NCBI RefSeq assembly: GCF_022698165.1
Contig: NZ_JALDAY010000001.1
Span: 310,001-374,000 of the forward strand
From: Streptomyces cylindrosporus
GTDB taxonomy: Bacteria; Actinomycetota; Actinomycetes; Streptomycetales; Streptomycetaceae
Length of the DNA: 64,000 bases
Direction: 5' to 3'
The position numbers and the translations under genes were made by a program. The notes under the pieces were generated by a model. It was given only the letters and a program-made list of their open reading frames with translations, made no database searches and had not been told where the DNA came from. This document shows, one piece after another, positions 19,543 to 30,603 of this stretch; the first letter of the stretch is position 1, and each line of letters opens with the position of its first letter.

Positions 19543-20792
19543 TCCACGCCCCTGATCCGGTCGACGAACACCGCCCCCGCCAACCCGATCACCGCCGCCA
19601 CGGCGTACAGCACCCGGTAGCCGCCCAGGTACGTCACGATCGGGGCGGCGAGGGCGGGGGCCGCGACCTGGGGGAGGGCGTTGGCGACGTTGATGACGCC
19701 GAGGTCCTTGCCGCGGTCCAGGGCCGTCGGGAGCACGTCCGTCATCAGCGCGAAGTCGACCGAGGTGAACACCCCGAAGCCGATGCCGAGCACCGCCGCC
19801 GCGACGACGGCGCCGGGCCACGTCTGCCAGGCGGCCAGCGCCGCCGTCGCCACCGCCATCAGCACCCCGGACCAGACCACGAAGGGTTTGCGCCGTCCGA
19901 CCCGGTCGGACCAGACACCGCCCACCACGACCGTGGCGAGCAGTGTCAGCCCGTTCACGGCGGTGAGGATCAGCACCCCCTGGTCGGGGTCGTGGTAGTG
20001 CAGGCGGTCGCGGAGGTAGTAGAGGAGGTAGAGGAGGACCAGGGCGTTGCTGAGGTTGATGAGGAAGCGGGTCAGCCAGGCCCAGCCCAGATCGGGATAG
20101 CGCTTCGGACTGAGCCAGAACCCGGCGAGGAAGCCGCGCCAGGACCAGGGCGGCCGGTCCGCCGCGGCCAGCCGCAGATCGGGATGGCGCAGCACGTACG
20201 GCAGCACGCCCACCACCGTGAACACCGCGCACGCCGCATACCCGGCCCCGATCCCACCCGCCGCCGTCGCGAGTCCGGTCCCGCCGACCACGCCCAGGAT
20301 CTGCGCCGCCCCCAACCAGCCGCCCACCGAGCCGCGTTGGAGCCGCGGCACCCGGTCCGGCACGGCCGCGGTGACCGCCGCGAAGGCCGCGTTCAGGGTG
20401 AGCTGGACCAGACACCAGCCCAGCGTCATCGTCCACAGCCCGCCCGCGCCCGCGAGCAGCAGCAACGACAGCGCCCCGCCCGCCGCCCCGGCCACGATCC
20501 ACGGTGTACGGCGGCCCCAGGGTGCGGTCGTCCGGTCCGACAGCGCGCCGAAGAGCGGGTTGGCGAGCAGCGAGACCAGTGCGCCGATGCCCGTCACCCA
20601 GGCCAGCATCGTCTCCTTGGACATGCCGGAGCCGGGCGCGAAGTCCTTCGCCTGCGACGCCAGCAGAATCTGCAGGGGGCCGAACCAGCCCACCCAGATG
20701 GCCCCGTTGGCGAGCGACAGGGACGCCGTCCAGCCGCGCCCGACCCGATCGACCGGCTCGGCGAGAGCCTCCGACGGCCGGGTGGCCGTCAT
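19539..20792 (-). CDS. MFS transporter, probable sugar permease
   Basis: A 417-residue, 12-helix major facilitator of the glycoside/SLC45-like type. Visible features are NPLFGALSDRTTAPWGRRTPWI (the GxxxDrxxxxxGRR signature after TM2) and GGVWSDRVGRRKPFVVWSG in the second half. The ATG overlaps the stop of the glucosidase by 4 bp, so the two are co-translated. It probably imports the beta-glucoside hydrolysed by the cytoplasmic GH1 enzyme. Confidence 0.88.
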   Translation of the reverse strand: MTATRPSEALAEPVDRVGRGWTASLSLANGAIWVGWFGPLQILLASQAKDFAPGSGMSKETMLAWVTGIGALVSLLANPLFGALSDRTTAPWGRRTPWIVAGAAGGALSLLLLAGAGGLWTMTLGWCLVQLTLNAAFAAVTAAVPDRVPRLQRGSVGGWLGAAQILGVVGGTGLATAAGGIGAGYAACAVFTVVGVLPYVLRHPDLRLAAADRPPWSWRGFLAGFWLSPKRYPDLGWAWLTRFLINLSNALVLLYLLYYLRDRLHYHDPDQGVLILTAVNGLTLLATVVVGGVWSDRVGRRKPFVVWSGVLMAVATAALAAWQTWPGAVVAAAVLGIGFGVFTSVDFALMTDVLPTALDRGKDLGVINVANALPQVAAPALAAPIVTYLGGYRVLYAVAAVIGLAGAVFVDRIRGVD

Positions 20793-22111
20793 CTCTGTGT
20801 CCTGAGCACGTCCCGGAACCAGTCGTACGAGGCCTTCGGGGTGCGCTTCTGGGTCTCGTAGTCGACGTGGACCAGGCCGAAGCGGCGCTCGTACCCCTCC
20901 GCCCACTCGAAGTTGTCCAGCAGCGACCACACGAAGTACCCGCGCACGTCCACGCCCGCCTCGACGGCGTCGTGCAGGGCGCGGATGTGGCCGTCCAGGT
21001 AGGCGATGCGGTCCTGGTCGTCGATCCCTTCGTACGAGCAGCCGTTCTCGGTGATGACAACGGGCGGGAGGCGGTCGCCGTAGCGGTCGCGGAAGGTGGT
21101 GAGGAGTTCCGTCAGGCCCGCCGGGACCACCGGCCAGCCGAAGTCCGTGACCGGGACGCCCTCGATCTGCCGTACCGAGAAGGGGAGTTCGGCCGGGATG
21201 GTCAGGCCGCCGAACTCGATGTCCTCGCCCTGCGGAGCGCCCACCCGGGTCGGCGCGTAGTAGTTGACGCCGTACCAGTCGACGGGTTCGGAGATGACCT
21301 TGAGGTCGGCCTCGACATCCCCGGGCATCAACTCCCCCAGACCCTCGGGGTACTGGCCGAGCAGCAGCGGGTCGGCGAACAGGCGGTTGAGCAGCAGGTC
21401 GTAGAAGCCGGCCGCCTCCACGTCCGCCGTCTCCTCGGAGGCCGGCCAGGTCGGGCCGTGCGAGTTGGCGATCCCGATGTCGTTCGCACCGGCCGCGCGC
21501 AGCGCCCGTACCGCGAGACCGTGTGCGAGGAGCTGGTGGTGGGCGACGGGCAGCGCGTCGAAGAGCAGCTGCTTGCCGGGGGCGTGGGCGCCCAGCGCAT
21601 GGCCCAACAGGGTGTGTTCCGCGGGCTCGTTGAGGGTGATCCACTTCTTCACCCGGTCGCCGAGGCGTTCGGCGACGACGGAGACGTACTCGGCGAACCG
21701 GGCGGCGGTGTCCCGCTCCAGCCAGTCCAGCGTGACCGGCAGGTCCCAGTGGAAGAGGGTCGGGACCGGCCGTACGCCCGCCGTGAGCAGTTCGTCCACG
21801 AGGCGGTCGTAGAAGTCGAGGCCCTTGGGGGAGTTCACCCGCGGCCAGGAGATCGAGAAGCGGTACGCGTCCACGCCCAGGCCGGCCAGGAGGGCCACGT
21901 CCTCGGCGTAGCGGTGGTAGTGGTCGCAGGCCACCGCCGCGGTGGAGCCGTCCTTCACCCGTCCCGGCTCGGCCGTGAAGGCGTCCCAGACGGACTGCTC
22001 GCGCTCGTCCGCCGCGCCCTCGATCTGGTGGGCCGAGGTCGAGACGCCCCACAGGAAGCCGGCCGGGAACTGCGGAATCGGGTTCGCCGCCTTGAGCGGA
22101 TCGATCGTCAT
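20789..22111 (-). CDS. GH1 family beta-glucosidase
   Basis: A 440-residue (beta/alpha)8 glycoside hydrolase of family 1. The N-terminal FPAGFLWGVSTSAHQIEGA signature, acid/base glutamate in ITLNEPAEH and nucleophile in VITENGCSYEG are all present, so it should be active. No signal peptide, hence cytoplasmic hydrolysis of imported cellobiose or aryl/alkyl glucosides. I chose ATG 22111 with AAGGATGA upstream. The in-frame start at 22147 would place the operator inside the coding region. Confidence 0.93.
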   Translation of the reverse strand: MTIDPLKAANPIPQFPAGFLWGVSTSAHQIEGAADEREQSVWDAFTAEPGRVKDGSTAAVACDHYHRYAEDVALLAGLGVDAYRFSISWPRVNSPKGLDFYDRLVDELLTAGVRPVPTLFHWDLPVTLDWLERDTAARFAEYVSVVAERLGDRVKKWITLNEPAEHTLLGHALGAHAPGKQLLFDALPVAHHQLLAHGLAVRALRAAGANDIGIANSHGPTWPASEETADVEAAGFYDLLLNRLFADPLLLGQYPEGLGELMPGDVEADLKVISEPVDWYGVNYYAPTRVGAPQGEDIEFGGLTIPAELPFSVRQIEGVPVTDFGWPVVPAGLTELLTTFRDRYGDRLPPVVITENGCSYEGIDDQDRIAYLDGHIRALHDAVEAGVDVRGYFVWSLLDNFEWAEGYERRFGLVHVDYETQKRTPKASYDWFRDVLRTQR

Positions 22112-22123
22112 GCGCGGATCATC

Positions 22124-22139
22124 CTTACCCACCAGTAAG
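22124..22139. promoter_or_regulatory. TetR-type operator candidate upstream of the GH1 gene
   Basis: CTTAC-CCACCA-GTAAG is an inverted repeat with 5-bp arms and a 6-nt spacer, directly abutting the glucosidase RBS. The TTAC-n6-GTAA core is typical of TetR-family operators. No TetR gene is adjacent, so the regulator would be encoded elsewhere. Confidence 0.5.
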
Positions 22140-22177
22140 CAAGTCAACGCCCGTGCGTGAACGACCTGTTACGGGCC

Positions 22178-22444
22178 TTACGCGCCTTCCTTCAACACTC
22201 TGGAGATCAGCGTCCGCTGCTCCTCGGTGAGCCGGGGATCGGCCGCGTACACCGTCCGTCCGTCCACCGTGATCTCGTAGTTGAAGCCGTCGGGAACCCC
22301 CACCGAGGGCCTGCCCCGGCCGCCGGCGATCGCCCGCTCGGCCAGGGCCTGCCACTCGCGGGCATCGGGCCGCCCCGAGGTGTCCACCTCGGCCTGCCGC
22401 TCGATGCCCGCGAAACCGCCCGTGCGCCGTACTCGAATACGCAT
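22178..22444 (-). CDS. Emfourin-type protealysin inhibitor
   Basis: An 88-residue protein (MRIRVRRTGGFAGIERQAEVD ... DGFNYEITVDGRTVYAADPRLTEEQRTLISRVLKEG). It matches the emfourin family: small cytoplasmic proteins encoded next to protealysin-like M4 peptidases, which they inhibit. It starts 21 nt downstream of the peptidase gene on the same strand. No clear Shine-Dalgarno precedes the ATG, so expression may depend on coupling to the peptidase. Confidence 0.85.
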   Translation of the reverse strand: MRIRVRRTGGFAGIERQAEVDTSGRPDAREWQALAERAIAGGRGRPSVGVPDGFNYEITVDGRTVYAADPRLTEEQRTLISRVLKEGA

Positions 22445-22465
22445 GGGTGACTGTCTAGTACGGAA

Positions 22466-23539
22466 CTACGCCGTGCGCACCCCGACCTGTTCCCAGGCCT
22501 TCAGGACCGCCTGCAGTTCCTCGCCGTCGCCGAAGCGGGCCTTCGCCGCGGCGACCGTGAGCTTCGCGAAGTCCACGAACAGGGCGTCCTTCTTCAGCTC
22601 GCCGCCGGTCAGGACGTCGTACCAGACCTGCCCGGCCTTCTCCCAGGCGTGGCCGCCGAGCGCGGTCGCGGCCAGGTAGAAGGCGTGGTTGGGGATGCCG
22701 GAGTTGATGTGGACGCCGCCGTTGTCGCGGCCGGTGCGGACGAAGTCGTCCATGGTCGCGGGCTGCGGGTCCTTGCCGAGGACGTCGTCGTCGTACGCCG
22801 TGCCCGGCTCCTTCATGGAGCGCAGCGCCTTGCCCGTCACGCGCGGGGCGAGCAGGCCCGCGCCGATCAGCCAGTCGGCCTCGGCGGCGGTCTGGCCGAG
22901 CGTGTACTGCTTGATGAGGGAGCCGAAGACGTCGGACAGGGACTCGTTGAGGGCGCCGGGCTGGCCGAAGTAGGTCAGGTTCGCGGTGTACTGCGTGACG
23001 CCGTGGGTGAGTTCGTGGCCGATGACGTCGATCGGGATGGTGAAGTCGAGGAAGATCTCGCCGTCACCGTCGCCGAACACCATCTGCTCGCCGTTCCAGA
23101 AGGCGTTGTTGTAGTCGTTGTCGTAGTGCACGCTCGCGTCGAGCGGGAGGCCGTTGCCGTCGATCGAGTAGCGCTCGTAGGCCTTGAGGTAGAGCTCGAA
23201 GGTGGCGCCGAGGCCGGCGTAGGCGCGGTTGACGGTGGCGTCCTTGCCGGGGTCCTCGCCTTCGCCGCGGACCTTCCTGCCGGGGAGGTCGGTGTGGTGG
23301 CGGGCGTCGTAGATCGTGCGGTGCGGTTTGCCTTCGGCGGCGCCGGGGGGTGCGGCGACCGCCGGGGCGCCGATCACCGTGGTCAGGCGGCGGTGGGTGC
23401 GCTCGAAGGCGTCGCGCTCCAGGGTCTTGCGGGCGGGGTTCGCCAGCGCGGGATCCTCGTGCTGGGCCAGCTTGTCGAGGATGTGCGGCGGAACGACGGT
23501 GCAGAAGACGGGCTCGAAGCCCCCGTTGGTCTTCGTCAT
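22466..23539 (-). CDS. Protealysin-like M4 metallopeptidase
   Basis: A 357-residue thermolysin-family enzyme. Zinc ligands are in VIGHELTHGVTQYTANL (HExxH) and the downstream glutamate in GALNESLSDVFG; the catalytic histidine is in DNGGVHINSGIPNHAF. It lacks a signal peptide and has only a ~40-residue propeptide containing PPHILDKLA, the hallmark of protealysin-like precursors that leave the cell by a non-classical route. ATG 23539 follows AAGGG and is preferred to the GTG at 23548. The adjacent emfourin inhibitor supports the assignment. Confidence 0.93.
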   Translation of the reverse strand: MTKTNGGFEPVFCTVVPPHILDKLAQHEDPALANPARKTLERDAFERTHRRLTTVIGAPAVAAPPGAAEGKPHRTIYDARHHTDLPGRKVRGEGEDPGKDATVNRAYAGLGATFELYLKAYERYSIDGNGLPLDASVHYDNDYNNAFWNGEQMVFGDGDGEIFLDFTIPIDVIGHELTHGVTQYTANLTYFGQPGALNESLSDVFGSLIKQYTLGQTAAEADWLIGAGLLAPRVTGKALRSMKEPGTAYDDDVLGKDPQPATMDDFVRTGRDNGGVHINSGIPNHAFYLAATALGGHAWEKAGQVWYDVLTGGELKKDALFVDFAKLTVAAAKARFGDGEELQAVLKAWEQVGVRTA

Positions 23540-23718
23540 GCCCGGCACCCTTGCACTGAGTCATCCCGGTGTCACTAGTAGCAACCATGATTGGTGAAAT
23601 ATCGGGACAGCAAGCCGCACGCTCCGTGACGAAGTGGTATGGCGCACTTTTTGTCCCGTTCGTTCCACGGGTCCCGCATACTGATACGGCGCCCCGCGCC
23701 CGAAGAGGCTCGGCTAGC

Positions 23719-25580
<1,862 letters not shown>

Positions 25581-25600
25581 CCCTTCTGACCGGCGGTTTC

Positions 25601-25636
25601 GGGGTCCTGATCTTCGTATACGGCGATCAGGGCCCC
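25601..25636 (+). terminator. Terminator of leuA
   Basis: GGGGTCCTGATC pairs with GATCAGGGCCCC (12 bp including one T:G wobble) around a 12-nt loop, 20 nt after the leuA stop. Confidence 0.8.
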
Positions 25637-25764
25637 GTCCCTTTTCGGCCACCGGTCCGTGGAGGTCACGGAAAGGTCTCGTCCGGGGTGCTGACTAGGC
25701 CTCTCTTATGTGGCTAACATCACGCCAGCGCGACGATGTTGCCGCGCGGTTACGGAGGTGCGAC

Positions 25765-26460
25765 GTGCTGCCAGTACGGGGACGAAACGGCCGAGCGGCC
25801 AGGCCTGCGCGCCTTCTGGGGACCCGCACCGCGTGGACACCCGTCGGAGACGGCGAGTTCTTCTGCCCGGGGTGCGGGGGCGACCGCAACTACCAGCGTC
25901 TGACGGGCCGCCGCCGCTTCACCCTCCTCGGCGTACCGGTGCTGCCGCGCGGCGAGACCGGCCCGGTCGTCGAATGCGCGGCCTGCCGCCGCCACTTCGG
26001 CACCGACGCCCTCGACCACCCGACCACCACCCGCTTCTCGGCGATGCTCCGCGACGCCGTGCACACCGTCGCCCTGGCGGTGCTGGCGGCGGGCGGCACC
26101 TGTTCCCGTACGTCCCTGGAGGCAGCCGCGGCCGCCGTCCGCTCGGCCGGCTTCGACGACTGCACGGAGGAGCAGCTGGCCGCGCTCGTCGAGGCGCTGG
26201 CCGCCGACGCGGGCCGCGTCTACGGCCAGTCCTGCGGCGCGGGCCTCGCCATAGAGCTGCACGAGGCCCTCGACCCGCTCGCCCCGCACCTCGCCCCCGT
26301 CGGCCGCGAATCGATCCTGCTGCAGGGCGCCCGCATCGCCCTCGCGGACGGCCCGTACACGCCCGCCGAGCGGGACGTCCTGGCGACGGTCGGGGCCGCC
26401 CTCACCATCTGCACGGACGACGTGAAACGCCTGCTGGAGGCGGCGCGCACACCCTCGTGA
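25765..26460 (+). CDS. TerB-like protein with N-terminal zinc ribbon
   Basis: A 231-residue protein. The N-terminus has a zinc ribbon made of CPGCGGDRNYQ and CAACRRHFG. The rest (~95-225) is an all-alpha TerB-like domain (MLRDAVHTVALAVLAAGG ... ALADGPYTPAERDVLATVGAAL) of the tellurite-resistance/TerB family. I place the start at GTG 25765, which has GGAGG at a good distance, rather than the ATG at 25708. TerB domains are linked to stress and metal responses, but no other ter genes are nearby. Confidence 0.8.
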   Translation: MLPVRGRNGRAARPARLLGTRTAWTPVGDGEFFCPGCGGDRNYQRLTGRRRFTLLGVPVLPRGETGPVVECAACRRHFGTDALDHPTTTRFSAMLRDAVHTVALAVLAAGGTCSRTSLEAAAAAVRSAGFDDCTEEQLAALVEALAADAGRVYGQSCGAGLAIELHEALDPLAPHLAPVGRESILLQGARIALADGPYTPAERDVLATVGAALTICTDDVKRLLEAARTPS

Positions 26461-26484
26461 ACGGGACCATGTGCACCGCACCGG

Positions 26485-26500
26485 TACTCCCGCGGGAGTA
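26485..26500. promoter_or_regulatory. 16-nt perfect palindrome upstream of the MMPL gene
   Basis: TACTCCCGCGGGAGTA is fully self-complementary and lies in the 161-nt gap before the MMPL-kinase operon. It could be an operator or part of a terminator for the preceding gene. Confidence 0.4.
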
Positions 26501-26621
26501 ATCCGGCACCCGGGCCACCCCCGGCAGTAGCCCCCGGCTCGCCCTCACGCCCGACGACCCCGCCCCTGCCCGCCGGGAGTCTGGAACCGACCCAGACACC
26601 CGACCGGAGGGAGGCCCGTCC

Positions 26622-28703
26622 ATGGGGGCCGCAAGGACGTCCGTACGGCAGCGGCGAGCCGTGCCCTGGGTGGTGCTCGCCCTGTGGCTGGCCGCGCTCG
26701 TGCTCGCGGGACCGCTGGCCGGGAAGTTCTCCGGCATCCAGCAGAACCGCTCCGTCGACTACCTCCCCGACAGCGCGGATTCCACCCAAGTCGCGCGTAT
26801 CCAGGACCGGTTGCCGGGCGGCGAGGCCACCGACCTGATCCTCGTGTACCACCGCGACGGCGGGCTCACGGCCGCCGACAGGAGCAGGGCCGCCGCGCAG
26901 GTCGCCGAGATCGGGACGGCGTACCCGCTGACCGGGAAGCCGCGGGCGGTGCCGTCGAAGGACGGCAGCACGCTCATGTACCCGGTCTCCAGCACCCGGC
27001 CCGGCCAGGACGACAAGGCGCGGGACGCCTTCGTCGACGGCGTGCGGGACATCGCCGACGGCGGGGCCGGGCTCAGCGTCGAGGTCGGCGGGCCCGGCGG
27101 GCTGCAGACCGACATGAGCAAGGTGTTCGGCAGCATCGACGGCACCCTGCTCTACGCCACCCTCGGCGTCGTCACCGCCCTGCTGATCCTGATCTACCGC
27201 AGCCCCTTCCTGTGGCTGGTGCCGCTCGCCGTCGCCGGAGTCGCCGCGGGCATGGCGATGGCCGCCGGATACGGCCTCCACGAGGCCTTCGGTGTCACGG
27301 TCACCGGCCAGAGCGGCGGCGTGATGACGGTCCTCGTGCTCGGCGCCGGCACCGACTACGCCCTGCTCCTCATCTCCCGCTACCGCGAGGAGCTACGGCG
27401 CCACGAGCGCCCGTACGAGGCCATGCGCGCCGCGCTCAAAGGCTGCGGTCCGGCGGTCCTCGCCTCCTCGGGGACCGTGGCGGCCGGGCTGCTGTGCCTG
27501 CTCGCCGCCGACCTCAACAGCAGCCGCGGGATGGGGCCGGTCGGGATGGTGGGCGTACTGGCGGCCCTGGTCGCCATGACCACCCTGCTGCCGGCGCTGC
27601 TCGTGCTGCTCGGGCGGCGCGTGTTCTGGCCGCTGATCCCGGCCTTCGGCAGCGAACCCAGGGTGCGCCGGTCGCTGTTCGCCGCGATGGGTACGTCCGC
27701 CACGCGCCGGCCGGTCGTCGTGCTGGCCGGCGGGGCGGTGCTCCTCGGCGCGCTGGCTCTGGGCGCGCTCAACCTGCCCGGCGGGCTCAAGCAGGAGGAC
27801 TCCTTCACCGCGAAGCCCGAGTCGATCTCCGCGAGCCAGACCCTGGCCCGCGCCTACCCCGGACGCAGCAGCCAGCCCATCACCGTCATCGCCCCGGCCG
27901 GCAAGGCTGACGCCGTGCTCGCCGAGGCCCGTACGACCGCCGGTGTCGCGCAGGCGAGCGCCGGGCGCAGCGGCTCCGGCTGGACCGAGATCTCCGTGTA
28001 CGCGACCGCGGCTCCCGAGTCGAAGGGCGAGACCCGCACCATCGAGGCCCTGCGCGCCGGGCTCGACGACACCTACGGCACCTATGTCGGCGGACCCAGC
28101 GCCCAGCAGCTCGACCTCGCCGACAGCCAGGCCCGGGACCGCGAGGTCGTCGTGCCGCTCGTGCTCGCCGCCGTGTTCGTGATCCTCGTCGGACTGCTGC
28201 GCAGCCTGGTCGCGCCGCTGATGCTGCTCGTCGCCGTGGTCGCGGTGTGGGGCGCGGCGCTCGGGATCGGCGGGCTGGTGTTCGGGCCCGTGCTCGGCTT
28301 CCACGGCACGGACCCGGGGCTCGGGCTGCTGTCCTTCGTGTTCCTCGTCGCCCTCGGCGTCGACTACGGCATCTTCCTCATGCACCGGATGCGCGAGGAG
28401 TCCCTCGCCGGCGCCGAACCCCGGGCAGCGGCACTCACCGCCCTGCGCACCACCGGCGGGGTCATCGCCTCCGCGGGCGTCGTGCTGGCCGCCACCTTCG
28501 CCGTACTGACCACCCTCCCGCTCGTGGGGCTCGTAGAGCTCGGCTTCGTGATCGCGGTCGGCGTGCTCCTCGACACCTTCCTCGTGCGGACATACCTGGT
28601 CACGACCGCGAGCGTGCTCCTGGAGCGGCGCGTGTGGTGGCCGGGGCGGCTGTCGCGGGCGCCGGAGCCGGTGCGGGCGGAGCGCCAGCCGGAGACTGTG
28701 TGA
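26622..28703 (+). CDS. MMPL/RND-family membrane transporter
   Basis: A 693-residue RND-superfamily protein of the MmpL type. It has one N-terminal helix, an extracytoplasmic loop (~40-165), a six-helix block, a second loop (~390-500) and a second six-helix block. LVLGAGTDYALLLISRYREEL and FLVALGVDYGIFLMHRMREE are the paired GxxxDY motifs. These exporters move lipids, siderophores or antibiotics. GGAGGGAGG precedes the ATG. It overlaps the histidine kinase start, so the two-component system probably regulates or senses its cargo. Confidence 0.9.
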   Translation: MGAARTSVRQRRAVPWVVLALWLAALVLAGPLAGKFSGIQQNRSVDYLPDSADSTQVARIQDRLPGGEATDLILVYHRDGGLTAADRSRAAAQVAEIGTAYPLTGKPRAVPSKDGSTLMYPVSSTRPGQDDKARDAFVDGVRDIADGGAGLSVEVGGPGGLQTDMSKVFGSIDGTLLYATLGVVTALLILIYRSPFLWLVPLAVAGVAAGMAMAAGYGLHEAFGVTVTGQSGGVMTVLVLGAGTDYALLLISRYREELRRHERPYEAMRAALKGCGPAVLASSGTVAAGLLCLLAADLNSSRGMGPVGMVGVLAALVAMTTLLPALLVLLGRRVFWPLIPAFGSEPRVRRSLFAAMGTSATRRPVVVLAGGAVLLGALALGALNLPGGLKQEDSFTAKPESISASQTLARAYPGRSSQPITVIAPAGKADAVLAEARTTAGVAQASAGRSGSGWTEISVYATAAPESKGETRTIEALRAGLDDTYGTYVGGPSAQQLDLADSQARDREVVVPLVLAAVFVILVGLLRSLVAPLMLLVAVVAVWGAALGIGGLVFGPVLGFHGTDPGLGLLSFVFLVALGVDYGIFLMHRMREESLAGAEPRAAALTALRTTGGVIASAGVVLAATFAVLTTLPLVGLVELGFVIAVGVLLDTFLVRTYLVTTASVLLERRVWWPGRLSRAPEPVRAERQPETV

Positions 28704-29938
28704 GGCTGGACCCCGTGCAGCAGACGACAGCTCCGCGGCCCCTGTGGGGCGAGCGGATCATGGCGGTGATCAACCGCGACCCGCGCACCGCCCCGCACGG
28801 CACCCGCAACGACGCGATCCTCGCGGCGGTGCTGGCCGCGGCGGGCGTGTGCCTGGCGCTGTTCACCGACCCGGGCCGCCGCCCGGACGCCCTCGGCTGG
28901 ACGCTGCTGCTCGCCGCCCACGTCCCGATCGTGTGGCGGCGTCGCCACCCACTGCTCGTGCTGGCCCTGGTGGCGGCCCTCGTCGCGCCGTACCACGGCC
29001 TCGACAACAACCACAGCGCGCCCCTCCCCGCCTCCTGGGTGGCGCTGTACACGGTCGCCGTCACCGGTCGTCCCCTGCGCACGATCCTCACCTGGATCGC
29101 CGTCATGGGCGTCATCGTGACCGTGGTGCTCACCGCCAACCACCACCAGGGCATCGAGCTCCTGCGCATCTCCGGCTGGGCCCTCGCCGTCCTCTTCTGC
29201 GGTGTCGACGTCCGCTACTACCGCCAGTACGTCGCCGGCATCGTCGAGCGCGCCGAGCGCGCCGAACGCACCCGTGAGGAGGAGGCCCGCCGCCGGGTCG
29301 CCGAGGAGCGGCTGCGCATCGCCCGGGACCTGCACGACCTGCTCGCCCACACCATCACCCTCATCGGCGTGCAGACCTCGGTCGCCGCGCACGTCCTGGC
29401 CGCCGACCCCGAGCGCCTCGACCGGGAGACGGTGGCGAAGGCGCTGGACGACATCGCGGACACCTGCCGTACCGCGCGCGGCGAGCTGCGCACCACCCTG
29501 GAGGTGCTCCGCGAGAACGACTCAGCCGACGGCCGCGGCCCCCTCCCCGGCCTCGACGGCCTGCCCGACCTGGTGGAGGCGGCCCGTCTCGCGGGGGCGC
29601 GCGTGGAGCAGACGGTACGCGTGTCCGAGGCCCCGCCCGCCGTCGGCGCCGCCGCCTACCGCATCGTGCAGGAGGCGCTGACCAACGCGGTACGGCACGC
29701 GGGGCCCGAACCCGCCGTACGGGTCGAGCTGTACGAGGAGCAGGGCGCCCTGCGCCTGTCCGTCACCGACGACGGCACCGGCCCGACCCCTGGCGGCACC
29801 CCCGGGTTCGGCCTGGTCGGCATGCGGGAGAGGGCCCGCAGTGTGGGTGGCACACTCGACGCCGGGCCACGGACGGCGGGCGGCTTCGAGGTGACCGCCG
29901 TACTGCCGCTCGACGCGACGGGGGAAGGGGCCGCATGA
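28700..29938 (+). CDS. Two-component sensor histidine kinase (NarX/DesK-like)
   Basis: A 412-residue kinase with about four to five N-terminal membrane segments (~25-155) and a short coiled coil. The HisKA_3 box (RIARDLHDLLAHTITLIGVQ) carries the phosphorylated histidine, and a C-terminal HATPase (EALTNAVRHAG, VTDDGTGPTPGG, GFGLVGMRERA) follows. I use GTG 28700, which overlaps the MMPL stop and follows GGAG. ATG 28760 is an alternative. The next gene is the cognate regulator. Confidence 0.92.
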   Translation: MRLDPVQQTTAPRPLWGERIMAVINRDPRTAPHGTRNDAILAAVLAAAGVCLALFTDPGRRPDALGWTLLLAAHVPIVWRRRHPLLVLALVAALVAPYHGLDNNHSAPLPASWVALYTVAVTGRPLRTILTWIAVMGVIVTVVLTANHHQGIELLRISGWALAVLFCGVDVRYYRQYVAGIVERAERAERTREEEARRRVAEERLRIARDLHDLLAHTITLIGVQTSVAAHVLAADPERLDRETVAKALDDIADTCRTARGELRTTLEVLRENDSADGRGPLPGLDGLPDLVEAARLAGARVEQTVRVSEAPPAVGAAAYRIVQEALTNAVRHAGPEPAVRVELYEEQGALRLSVTDDGTGPTPGGTPGFGLVGMRERARSVGGTLDAGPRTAGGFEVTAVLPLDATGEGAA

Positions 29939-30603
29939 CCATCCGGGTACTGCTCGCCGACGACCAGACCCTGGTGCGGGCCGCGTTTGCCATGCTCGTC
30001 GAGTCGGCGCGGGACATGGCGGTCGTCGGGCAGGCCGGCACCGGCCGGGAGGCGGTCGAGCTGACCCGCGGGGAGCGGCCCGACCTGGTGGTGATGGACA
30101 TCCGGATGCCGGACCTCGACGGCATCGAGGCCACCCGGCTGATCGCCGCCGACGAGACGCTCTCCGGCGTCAAGGTGCTCGTCCTCACCACGTACGACAC
30201 CGACGAGAACATCGTCGAGGCGCTGCGGGCGGGGGCGTCCGGGTTCCTGGTGAAGGACACCCGTCCGGCCGAACTCCTGGACGCCATCCGTACCGTGGCG
30301 GCGGGCGAGGCACTGCTCTCGCCGGGGCCCACGGCAAGGCTGATCGAGCGGTTCCTGCGCAGCCCGTCGACGCCCGCGACCGGCGGCCCCGAGTGCCTGT
30401 CCGACCGGGAGCGCGGGGTGCTGGCACTGGTCGCGCGGGGGCTCAACAACGCGGAGATCGCGGACGTGTTGGACCTCAGCCCGCTGACGGCGAAGACCCA
30501 CGTGAGCCGGATCATGGGGAAGCTGGGGGCACGGGACCGGGCCCAGCTGGTCATGGTGGCCTACGAGTCGGGACTGGTGACTCCGGGAACCATGGGCTCG
30601 TGA
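29935..30603 (+). CDS. LuxR/NarL-family response regulator
   Basis: A 222-residue regulator with a receiver domain (1-120: acidic pocket DDQ, phospho-Asp in VVMDIRMPDLDG, Lys in VKDTRPAEL). A C-terminal LuxR helix-turn-helix follows (LSDRERGVLALVARGLNNAEIADVLDLSPLTAKTHVSRIMGKLG). The ATG overlaps the kinase stop by 4 bp. It is cognate to the kinase and likely controls the MMPL operon and possibly the coupled sialidase. Confidence 0.95.
   Translation: MTIRVLLADDQTLVRAAFAMLVESARDMAVVGQAGTGREAVELTRGERPDLVVMDIRMPDLDGIEATRLIAADETLSGVKVLVLTTYDTDENIVEALRAGASGFLVKDTRPAELLDAIRTVAAGEALLSPGPTARLIERFLRSPSTPATGGPECLSDRERGVLALVARGLNNAEIADVLDLSPLTAKTHVSRIMGKLGARDRAQLVMVAYESGLVTPGTMGS

Noticed and set aside
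18565..21060. 831-codon minus-strand ORF across the SDR and MFS genes
   Set aside because: It is a long antisense/frame-shifted reading in GC-rich DNA. The SDR, MFS and GH1 genes in other frames have clear family motifs and coupled starts.
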